A stretch of DNA of 64,000 nt from positions 1,984,001 through 2,048,000 of the forward strand of contig NC_009523.1 in NCBI RefSeq assembly GCF_000016665.1. Direction: 5' to 3'. Below, one piece after another: positions 57,281-64,000 of the stretch. The notes below the pieces were generated by a model. That model saw nothing but the letters and a program-made list of their open reading frames with translations. It was not told the DNA's origin and searched no databases. Numbering within the stretch: the stretch's first letter is position 1; the number at the start of each line of letters is the position of its first letter. The translations under genes and the position numbers were made by a program. The stretch comes from Roseiflexus sp. RS-1. Lineage in GTDB: Bacteria; Chloroflexota; Chloroflexia; Chloroflexales; Roseiflexaceae.

Positions 57281-59042
57281 CAATCGCCATGTTGCCGATC
57301 TCTATCTGAAGCTCGACGGCGCTGATGCGCCGCGCGAGTTGGTCGGGGATATGCTGGAAATCACCGTTGAAAACAGTCTGCACCTCCCCGATGTTGCGAC
57401 CATCGTGCTCAATGATCGGCGGTTGAAATGGGTGGATGATAGCCGCCTGGCGCCGGGCGGCTTGATCGAGGTCAGCGCCAGGCACGGTCGGACGACCGAG
57501 TCGATCTTCGACGGCGAGATTGTTGAGATCGAACCGCAGTTCGAGGCGGAGGGTCTCAAGGTGACTGTGCGGGCGTTCGACCGTCTGCACCGTCTGGGGC
57601 GCGGCAAACATACGCGCACATTTCTCAATGTGACCGATAGCGATGTGATCACCCAGCTTGCGAACGAAGCCGGTTTGCAGGTGCAGATCGACGCCACGAC
57701 GCAGGTGCATCCATACCTGGTTCAGTGGAACCAGACGAACCTTGAGTTTCTCCGCGAGCGGGCGGCTGCGCTGGGGTATCTGATGTATGTCCGGCGGAAA
57801 ACACTGCACTGTACGCGGCTTCCATCTCCCGGCGCGCCGGTTGAACTTAAGTGGGGAACCGATCTGGTCGCCTTTCGTCCGCGCCTGAGCACCATCGATC
57901 AGGTGAACGAAGTCACCGTGCGGGGCTGGGATCCGCTCGAAAAAAAGGCGGTCGTCGGCAAGGCGACGTCGGCATCGGTTGCGCCCCGAATAGGTGCGCC
58001 TGAAACGGGCGGTAAACTTGCCCAACAAGCGTTTGCCATCAAAGCGGAGGATGCGCTGGAGTCGGCTGCGCGCATCCAGCCGGAAGCCGAGCGGATTGCA
58101 AGGGCAATCCTGGCGCACCATGAGAGTCGGGGCGTCGAGGCGGAGGGAACCGCTGCCGGAAATCCAAAAATTGTGGCAGGGGCGGCGGTGAAGATTACGA
58201 ATGTCGGTACGCGGTTTGGTGGCACGTATGTGGTGACCAGTGCGACGCACCGCTACGATGCCAGCGGGTATGTGACCGACTTCTCAGTTTCCGGGATGAA
58301 CCCGGCTACCCTGCTCAGCCTGGTGCAACCGGAAACGCCGCGCCTGAATTTCGAGGGACTGGTGATCGGGGTTGTGACCGATACGAACGATCCGGACAAA
58401 AGGGGGCGCGTGAAGGTCAAATTCCCGACCCTCGCCGATCAGCAGAGCGACTGGGCGCGTGTAGTCAGCGTCGGTGCAGGCAATAGGCGCGGCATCGAAT
58501 TCCTGCCGGAAGTGAACGATGAGGTGCTGGTGGGATTCGAGCATGGCGATGTGCGCGCGGCGTATGTCATCGGTGGTCTCTGGAATGGGAAGGATCAACC
58601 GCCAAAAGCGCCCGCGGAGATCGTCAAGAACGGGAAAATCGAGCAACGGGTGATCAAATCGCGATCCGGTCATATCATCACGCTGGACGACAGTGATAGC
58701 GCGCCATCGATCACCATCGAGGATAAGAGCGGCAATGTCATTAAACTCGACAGCAAAAAGAACGAACTGACGATCAACGTCAAAGGCGACGGCACGATCA
58801 GCGCCGATGGCAATTTGACGATCCAGGCGAAGGGGAAGGTGAACATCAAGTCGCAGCAGGCGCTGGCGATTGAGGGTTCGACCGGTCTCGATCTGAAATC
58901 GAACGCCAGCGCCTCGCTTCAGGCGAATGCGAATCTTGATCTGAAAGCCAGTGCTGCGGCGACGCTCCAGGCGAACGCGACGCTGGATGTCAAATCATCG
59001 GCAATTCTGACCATTCAGGGGACGCTGGTCAAAATCAACTGA
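57273..59042 (+). CDS. VgrG-like baseplate hub/spike (Afp8/Pvc8-type)
   Basis: 589 residues. The N-terminal gpD/gp27-like domain (~1-330) has LVGDMLEITVENSLHLPDVA and LAYLMYVRRK-type blocks. The gp5 OB-fold follows (~370-450, GLVIGVVTDTNDPDKRGRVK, GIEFLPEVNDEVLVGFEHGD). The C-terminal ~130 residues are a beta-helical needle of short repeats (NLTIQAKGKVNIKS, ASLQANANLDLKAS) ending in LVKIN. It is the trimeric spike that pierces the target. No extra effector domain. The PAAR tip gene follows. Confidence 0.95.
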   Translation: MSDNRHVADLYLKLDGADAPRELVGDMLEITVENSLHLPDVATIVLNDRRLKWVDDSRLAPGGLIEVSARHGRTTESIFDGEIVEIEPQFEAEGLKVTVRAFDRLHRLGRGKHTRTFLNVTDSDVITQLANEAGLQVQIDATTQVHPYLVQWNQTNLEFLRERAAALGYLMYVRRKTLHCTRLPSPGAPVELKWGTDLVAFRPRLSTIDQVNEVTVRGWDPLEKKAVVGKATSASVAPRIGAPETGGKLAQQAFAIKAEDALESAARIQPEAERIARAILAHHESRGVEAEGTAAGNPKIVAGAAVKITNVGTRFGGTYVVTSATHRYDASGYVTDFSVSGMNPATLLSLVQPETPRLNFEGLVIGVVTDTNDPDKRGRVKVKFPTLADQQSDWARVVSVGAGNRRGIEFLPEVNDEVLVGFEHGDVRAAYVIGGLWNGKDQPPKAPAEIVKNGKIEQRVIKSRSGHIITLDDSDSAPSITIEDKSGNVIKLDSKKNELTINVKGDGTISADGNLTIQAKGKVNIKSQQALAIEGSTGLDLKSNASASLQANANLDLKASAAATLQANATLDVKSSAILTIQGTLVKIN

Positions 59043-59055
59043 AAGGAAGAAGCGC

Positions 59056-59346
59056 ATGCCTCCTGCTGCGCGAGTCGGCGATATGCACACATGTCCGCTG
59101 TCCGACGGTCCCAAACCGCACGTTGGCGGTCCGATCATGCCGCCCGGCGTGCCAACAGTGCTGATCGGCGGATTGCCGGCTGCGGTGGTTGGCGGCATGG
59201 CGACGTGCGCCGGTCCGCCCGATACGATCATCAAGGGGAGTGCAACGGTGATGATCGGCGGGATGCCGGCCGCACGCATGGGAGATCAGACGGCGCATGG
59301 TGGTGTGATTGTGATGGGATTTCCGCAGGTCGATATTGGCGGGTGA
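59056..59346 (+). CDS. PAAR-domain spike tip (Afp9/10-type)
   Basis: 96 residues. Canonical PAAR protein: AARVGDMHTCPLSDGPKPHV, GGPIMPPGVPTVLIGGLPAA, GSATVMIGGMPAARMGDQTA. Conserved His/Cys residues for zinc lie in DMHTC, CAGPP and TAHGG. It sharpens the VgrG needle. No C-terminal toxin is attached. Confidence 0.96.
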   Translation: MPPAARVGDMHTCPLSDGPKPHVGGPIMPPGVPTVLIGGLPAAVVGGMATCAGPPDTIIKGSATVMIGGMPAARMGDQTAHGGVIVMGFPQVDIGG

Positions 59347-59352
59347 CAGGCT

Positions 59353-59745
59353 ATGAGCGATTTTCTCGGTGTCGGATGGGCGTTTCCGGTCGGATTGGAC
59401 GCGCGCGGTCGCGTTGCGCTGGCGCGTCAGGAAGTCGATATCGAGCAGGCGATCATCATGATCCTGCTCACGCCGAAGGGACAACGATTGATGCGACCGA
59501 CGTTCGGCTGCCAGATTCACGATCTGATCTTTGCGCCGAACGACGCTGCAACAGCGGGGCTTGCCGTCTACTATATCGAAGAGGCGCTGGCGATGTGGGA
59601 GCCGCGTATCGATGTGCTCAATGTCGAGATTGACACCGATCCGAAAACGCCGGAACGGATGCTGATCACGATTGAGTACCGTATCAAAGCCACCCATGAT
59701 CGTCGTTCGCTGGTCTTTCCGTTTTATCGTATTCCGGGTGAATAG
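59353..59745 (+). CDS. gp25-like baseplate wedge protein
   Basis: 130 residues with the gp25/lysozyme-like fold: LGVGWAFPVGLDARGRVALA, EQAIIMILLTPKGQRLMRPT, FGCQIHDLIF, and the conserved MWEPRIDVLNVEIDTD. This subunit links the hub to the sheath initiator. Short intergenic spacing on both sides (6 and 12 bp). Confidence 0.95.
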   Translation: MSDFLGVGWAFPVGLDARGRVALARQEVDIEQAIIMILLTPKGQRLMRPTFGCQIHDLIFAPNDAATAGLAVYYIEEALAMWEPRIDVLNVEIDTDPKTPERMLITIEYRIKATHDRRSLVFPFYRIPGE

Positions 59746-59757
59746 GACGAGGATTGC

Positions 59758-61788
59758 ATGCCGCTGCCAACACCCAACCTCGACGACCGTCACTTTCAGG
59801 ACATCGTCGATGAAGCCAAACGTCTGATTCCGCGCTTCTGCCCGGAATGGACTGATCATAACGTCAGCGATCCGGGCGTGGCGCTGATCGAGTTGTTCGC
59901 CTGGATGACCGATCTGCTGCTCTATCGGGTCAATCAGGTGCCCGATAAGGTGTATATCACGCTGCTCAACCTGATCGGCATTCAACTGGAACCGCCGCAG
60001 TCGGCGGTCGCCCCGGTGACGTTCTACCTGTCGGCGCCGCAGGAGACGGCGATCACGATTCCTGCGGATACCGAGGTGGCGACGGTGCGCACCGAAACCA
60101 GCCCGGCGGTGATTTTTACCACCGAGACCGATCTGACGATCCATCCGGCGATGGTGGTTGACGATAAGGTATATACGCGTCAGGTGGAGCGCCCGAATAT
60201 GCCCGCAAACTGGCGCGCAAATGAGTTGCGTCAGTTGCTGTTGCCCAACGGACGCATCGCCATGTTTGCGCCCAACCCGCTGCCGCACGACGCTTTCTAC
60301 ATTCCGCTGCGCCATAACCACGGCAACCACGTCCTGGCGCTGGTGGTCGATTGTGATGTGGCGCGCGGGGCAGGCGTCGATCCGACCAATCCGCCGCTGG
60401 TGTGGGAAGTGTGGCAGGGTGGAGTGGCGCGCTGGTCGCCGTGTGAGGTGGAGTTCGATGGGACAGGCGGGTTCAACATGCCCGGCGAAATTGTGCTGCA
60501 CCTGCCGCCGATGGCGCCCGACACCATTCAGGGGGTGACAGCTCACTGGTTGCGTTGCCGCCTGACCGATGCACAGGCGGATACGCCCGAAAATCGGCAT
60601 AATCGCTACAAAGTCTCGCCCGAACTTCTGGATTTCCGGGTCGAGTCGCGCGGCGGAACGGTCAATGCTCGCCACGCAGTGACGGTGCGCAATGAGGTGA
60701 TCGGGCGCAGCGACGGCACGCCTGGTCAGGAGTTTCAGTTGCTCAACAGACCTGTGCTGTCGCGTGATCCGCAGCGTGATATCCTGATCGTCGATCCGCC
60801 GCTGCCGGGGCGCCTGCGGGAGTGGGTCGAAGTTCCCGACTTTGCTGCATCTGGTCCTGATGATCAGCATTATACACTCGATAGTCTGAGCGGTACAGTC
60901 AGTTTTGGTCCGGCGCTCCTTCAGCCCGATGGGGCGGTGCGTAACTTTGGCAGTGTGCCGCCGCACGGGAGCGTCATAACAATGACGCGCTACCAGTATG
61001 GCGGCGGCGTAGTCGGCAATGTGCAGGCGAATACATTGACGACGCTCAAGACCTCGATCCCGTATGTGTCGCGGGTGACCAACCGCCGCGCCGCCGAGGG
61101 CGGGCGTGATCCGCAGGGTCTTGATGATGCGCGCGTCCGCGCACCGCAAATTCTGCGCACCCGCACCCGCGCGGTGACCGCCGATGATTACGAGCATCTG
61201 GCGCGCGAGGTGGTCGGTGTGGCGCGGGCGTGCTGTATCGCCCCCGGCGCGCAACCGGGCAGTCCGGCGGATCCGCGCCCCGGGCAGGTGCTGGTGTGCA
61301 TTCTGCCGCAGACCGATAATCCCGTCGGGCGTATTCCGCCCGAAGCGCTCACCCTCTCCGCCGAACTGCGCGCCCGGGTGCTTGAGTATCTGGATCGGCG
61401 CCGCCCGCTCGGGATTGCGCTCGATGTCCGCCCGGTCCAGTATCTCTGGGTGAGTGTCGAGGTGCGATTGCGCGTGCCTGCCCGGAGCGATCAGGCGCTG
61501 ATCCGCGCTGTGCAGCAGGATGCGGAGGAGACGCTCTACCGGTATCTCAATCCGTATGTTGGCGGACCGCAGGGGGATGGTTGGCCCTTTGGTCGTGATC
61601 TGCACGTGTCGGAGATCTACGCCCTGATGCAACGCCTGCCACAGATCGAGTTTGTTGAAGAAGTGCAGATTGGTCTGACCGAACCGGGCAGCACTGCCAA
61701 ACCGCAGGTAGTATCGCCGCGCCTCGATGTGCCGCGCCACGCGCTGATCTGTTCCTGGCAGCATCGCGTGTCGGTCAGCGCGTCGTAA
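59758..61788 (+). CDS. Baseplate J-like/gp6-type wedge protein (Afp11-type)
   Basis: 676 residues. It matches the putative baseplate assembly protein family of eCIS (TIGR02243-type): LIPRFCPEWTDHNVSDPGVA, LIELFAWMTDLLLYRVNQVP, RTRTRAVTADDYEHLAREVV, and the C-terminal RRPLGIALDVRPVQYLWVSV. The ~300-residue middle part is the variable beta domain. It forms the ring of the baseplate with the next gene's product. Confidence 0.93.
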   Translation: MPLPTPNLDDRHFQDIVDEAKRLIPRFCPEWTDHNVSDPGVALIELFAWMTDLLLYRVNQVPDKVYITLLNLIGIQLEPPQSAVAPVTFYLSAPQETAITIPADTEVATVRTETSPAVIFTTETDLTIHPAMVVDDKVYTRQVERPNMPANWRANELRQLLLPNGRIAMFAPNPLPHDAFYIPLRHNHGNHVLALVVDCDVARGAGVDPTNPPLVWEVWQGGVARWSPCEVEFDGTGGFNMPGEIVLHLPPMAPDTIQGVTAHWLRCRLTDAQADTPENRHNRYKVSPELLDFRVESRGGTVNARHAVTVRNEVIGRSDGTPGQEFQLLNRPVLSRDPQRDILIVDPPLPGRLREWVEVPDFAASGPDDQHYTLDSLSGTVSFGPALLQPDGAVRNFGSVPPHGSVITMTRYQYGGGVVGNVQANTLTTLKTSIPYVSRVTNRRAAEGGRDPQGLDDARVRAPQILRTRTRAVTADDYEHLAREVVGVARACCIAPGAQPGSPADPRPGQVLVCILPQTDNPVGRIPPEALTLSAELRARVLEYLDRRRPLGIALDVRPVQYLWVSVEVRLRVPARSDQALIRAVQQDAEETLYRYLNPYVGGPQGDGWPFGRDLHVSEIYALMQRLPQIEFVEEVQIGLTEPGSTAKPQVVSPRLDVPRHALICSWQHRVSVSAS

Positions 61789-61951
61789 TGCACGGTCGGC
61801 AAAGGGTCTGAAGCGGGAAACGAACGGTCGCTGATGGAGCGGCGCTCCTCCCGGTTCGAAGGTTGCTTTCTGGCAGGATGAAGACCTGCATGGCGCTCTT
61901 CAGCAAGGGGGCGCTCATGTTGGCGATGATGGTGAGAACCTGGAGCACAAT

Positions 61952-62992
61952 GTGGAACCCGATTTTGGCAGACTGATCATTCGCTCCGCCGATGGCGAAC
62001 GTGTTGTGACGCTGCGCCAGCCACAGTACACCATCGGGCGCAATCCGGCGCGCGATCTGCACCTCGACTCGCCGGTCGTGTCGAATATGCACGGTCGGAT
62101 CGAGGCGGGACCGCAGGGCGCGCAACTGATCGATCTCGGCAGCACGAATGGGACCTTCATCGGTGAGCGTCGCCTGCCGCCGAATCAGCCGTACCCGCTG
62201 GTTCCCGGCGAGGAAGTGCGGATCGGACCGTTTCTTCTGATCTATGTCCCGCCTGGCGTGACGTATCCGCCTGAAGAAGTCGCGCTGCCGGTCGCGGAAG
62301 CGCCTGAACCGCTTCCCATCGTTGTGGAGCGACCGTCCGCAGCCGAAGCGCTGTTTGATGAAGCGGCGGCAGGCGAGGAAGGCGCCGGCGGCGAATCTGC
62401 GGCAGCAGTGGAGACGCCTGAAGCGCCAGGTGCGCCGCCAGCGCCGCCCGAAGCGCCGGTCTTTGTGGCGCAGGAGTTCCCCGAACGCATGCCGGTGCGC
62501 TATACCGCGCCGCCCGATGGGCTCGACAGTCGCTACCTGCGCTACCTGCCAGCGATCTTTCAGGAAAACGAGTTCCTGGGGCGCTACCTGCGCATCTTCG
62601 AGACGATCTGGGAGCCGCTGGAGTGGCGCCAGAACCATATCAACCTGTATTTCGACCCACGCACCTGTCCGCCGTCGTTTCTGCCCTGGCTGGCAGGATG
62701 GCTCGATCTGGCGATCAATCCCTACTGGCCCGAATCGCGTATTCGCCGCCTGATTGCGGAAGCGGCCGATCTCTACCGCTGGCGCGGCACTGCCTACGGT
62801 CTCAAGCGACTGATCGAGGTGGTGACCGGTCTGACGCCGACGATCACGGAACATCCGGCGCAACCGTTCGTTTTTCACGTGTCGCTCGTTATTCCACCGG
62901 GGAGTGATGTCGATGCGATCCTGATCGATGATCTGGTGCGCACCCACAAACCGGCGCACGCCGGGTATATCCTGGATATTCGCCATGGATGA
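61952..62992 (+). CDS. FHA domain fused to gp7/tail-I-type baseplate protein
   Basis: 346 residues from GTG 61952 (GGAG 6 nt upstream). An FHA domain at ~1-105 has YTIGRNPARDLHLDSPVVSN, the His in NMHGRIEAGP and DLGSTNGTFIGERRL, the phosphopeptide-binding residues. A Pro/Ala/Glu linker (~115-175) leads to the TIGR02242-type tail domain (YLRYLPAIFQENEFLGRYLR, FLPWLAGWLDLAINPYWPES, YRWRGTAYGLKRLIEVVTG). The frame upstream (61832-61951) is open and coding-like but has no start codon, so the protein may be longer than it appears. Confidence 0.85.
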   Translation: MEPDFGRLIIRSADGERVVTLRQPQYTIGRNPARDLHLDSPVVSNMHGRIEAGPQGAQLIDLGSTNGTFIGERRLPPNQPYPLVPGEEVRIGPFLLIYVPPGVTYPPEEVALPVAEAPEPLPIVVERPSAAEALFDEAAAGEEGAGGESAAAVETPEAPGAPPAPPEAPVFVAQEFPERMPVRYTAPPDGLDSRYLRYLPAIFQENEFLGRYLRIFETIWEPLEWRQNHINLYFDPRTCPPSFLPWLAGWLDLAINPYWPESRIRRLIAEAADLYRWRGTAYGLKRLIEVVTGLTPTITEHPAQPFVFHVSLVIPPGSDVDAILIDDLVRTHKPAHAGYILDIRHG

Positions 62993-64000
62993 CATTACGG
63001 CTATGCTCAGACGGAGTTACGATGAAGCGCCGTACCCTGGACGCGCCTATGCGCATACCCATCCCGACTACATGGCGGCGCTGGCGACGTTGCTCGGTCT
63101 GAACCCGCCGCCGGTTGCGCATTGCCGCGTACTGGAAATCGGGTGCGCTGCCGGTAGTAACCTGATACCAATGGCGCTGAGTCTGCCGGAGGCGACGTTC
63201 GTCGGCATCGATCTCTCGCCACGCCAGATAGCCGATGGGCGTCGGATCATCGAGACCCTTGGCATGACCAATGTAACTCTGCTGGTGCGCGATGTGCAGG
63301 AGGTCGGCGATGAATTGGGGCAGTTCGACTATATCATCGCGCATGGAGTCTACTCCTGGGTTCCGGCGCCGGTGCGCGACCGGCTCATGGCGTTGACGAA
63401 ACGCTCGCTTGCGTCACATGGAATTGCATATATCAGTTACAATACCTATCCAGGATGGCATATCCTGGGAGCATTGCGGGATCTGATGATCTATGCCGCC
63501 AGGGGCGTCGAGGATCCGCGCGAACGCGCACGTATCGCCCTGGCGCTCCTCGACATGCTGGCAGAGAGCGACTCGGAGAACGCGAATGCGTTTCATAGTT
63601 TTCTTGCCGCGTATGCCGGGCAGTTCCGATCAGTGCTGAGTCGTCTGGGTTCGCTCAGCCACGCATTTCTGATCCACGACGCGCTCGAGGTGGTGAACGA
63701 ACCGGTCTCCTTCGCACAATTCGCCGCTCACGCTGCGCAGCACGGGTTGCAGTACCTGTCCGAAACCGAATTTCCGATGGTCTTGCCGCTGGGATTGAAA
63801 CCGGAAACGGTCGATGCCATCCGTTCTTTTTCACGAAGCGGCATTGATCTGGAGCAGTACATGGATTTTCTCCGCGGTCGACAGTTTCGTCAGACGCTCC
63901 TCTGCCATGATCATGTGACCGTGCGACGAACGTTGCGTCCAGAACGGTTGATGGGGATGTCGGTCGCTGCGCTGATGCATCCGGAGACGCAACCGCTCGA
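62985..64000 (+). CDS. SAM-dependent methyltransferase with regulatory domain, 3' end outside window
   Basis: 338 codons to the window edge, still open. ATG overlaps the stop of the FHA-gp7 gene by 8 bp. The class I SAM-methyltransferase fold has motif I VLEIGCAAGSNLIPMALSLP, the acidic FVGIDLSPRQI and motif IV YIIAHGVYSWVP. Past residue ~180 it continues with the helical region of the MethyTransf_Reg family (VDAIRSFSRSGIDLEQYMDF, VRRTLRPERL). It could modify a particle protein or a cargo, but the neighbourhood alone does not prove that. Confidence 0.83.
   Translation, partial: MDDITAMLRRSYDEAPYPGRAYAHTHPDYMAALATLLGLNPPPVAHCRVLEIGCAAGSNLIPMALSLPEATFVGIDLSPRQIADGRRIIETLGMTNVTLLVRDVQEVGDELGQFDYIIAHGVYSWVPAPVRDRLMALTKRSLASHGIAYISYNTYPGWHILGALRDLMIYAARGVEDPRERARIALALLDMLAESDSENANAFHSFLAAYAGQFRSVLSRLGSLSHAFLIHDALEVVNEPVSFAQFAAHAAQHGLQYLSETEFPMVLPLGLKPETVDAIRSFSRSGIDLEQYMDFLRGRQFRQTLLCHDHVTVRRTLRPERLMGMSVAALMHPETQPL

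Noticed and set aside
40426-62992. Prophage or type VI secretion locus
   Set aside because: No capsid, portal, terminase, lysis or integrase genes and no TssJLM; DUF4255, Afp15-type ATPase and LysM tube adaptor are eCIS hallmarks.

Overview
The window reads as chromosome of a GC-rich, free-living bacterium. The mix of genes suggests a Chloroflexota (Roseiflexus-like) organism: Thr/Pro-rich membrane-anchored proteins, a VC_2705-type Na+/solute symporter with its DUF4212 partner, a DUF2342-type metalloprotease, beta-helix surface proteins, HspR control of a DnaJ-like gene, and a contractile injection locus full of DUF4157 proteins. That assignment is inference; no taxonomic marker (rRNA, ribosomal protein) is present.

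Layout. 1-7.5 kb: the end of one sensor histidine kinase, a second complete one behind a consensus promoter, then three Thr/Pro-rich anchored or lipid-modified surface proteins. 7.5-12.1 kb: a helicase-like protein that has lost its ATPase motifs, two small tandem paralogues and an HEXXH metalloprotease. 12.1-14.8 kb: repeat-rich, protein-poor DNA holding an IS110-family element. 14.8-17.7 kb (minus): symporter and small subunit. 17.7-25.7 kb (minus): an apparent eight-gene, mostly overlapping operon (PSP1/RicT-like, Gfo/Idh/MocA oxidoreductase, PPK2, Maf, NarL-type regulator, lipid/diacylglycerol kinase, beta-propeller lipoprotein, GT4 glycosyltransferase). 25.8-30.4 kb (minus): FHA-GAF-nucleotide cyclase, an LPXTG-like protein and a beta-helix surface protein. 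30.7-36.4 kb: a potABCD polyamine ABC operon split between potB and potC by a second IS110 copy. 36.5-40.1 kb: tRNA-Gln and tRNA-Leu with promoter and terminator, divergent from a dnaJ/cbpA-hspR pair with an HspR-type operator, then an RbsD/FucU mutarotase and another beta-helix protein.

40.3-64 kb is the main attraction: one co-directional locus for an extracellular contractile injection system (eCIS; Afp/PVC-like). It holds two DUF4255 cap/terminator-type proteins, an AAA+ ATPase, sheath, two tube proteins, a baseplate-chaperone-like protein, a LysM CIS-tube protein, a VgrG-like hub/spike, PAAR tip, gp25, a baseplate-J-like protein, and a gp7/tail-I-type protein fused to an FHA domain. Set among them are likely cargo genes: a PG-binding/helical protein, a DUF4157 protein, a 974-aa protein combining an M15-type peptidase, DUF4157, a PG-binding domain and a papain/C39-like domain, and a 975-aa disordered DUF4157-type protein. 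A methyltransferase gene overlaps the last baseplate gene and runs off the window. No capsid, terminase or integrase (prophage) and no TssJLM (T6SS) genes are seen. Tape measure and tail fibre are not seen either and may lie beyond 64 kb.

The two IS110 copies differ by one base that I could find. Their non-coding left ends can be read as bridge RNAs: two stem-enclosed loops carry segments matching the target sites and the element's own junction, and joining the element ends would create a TTGACA-17-TATAAT promoter.
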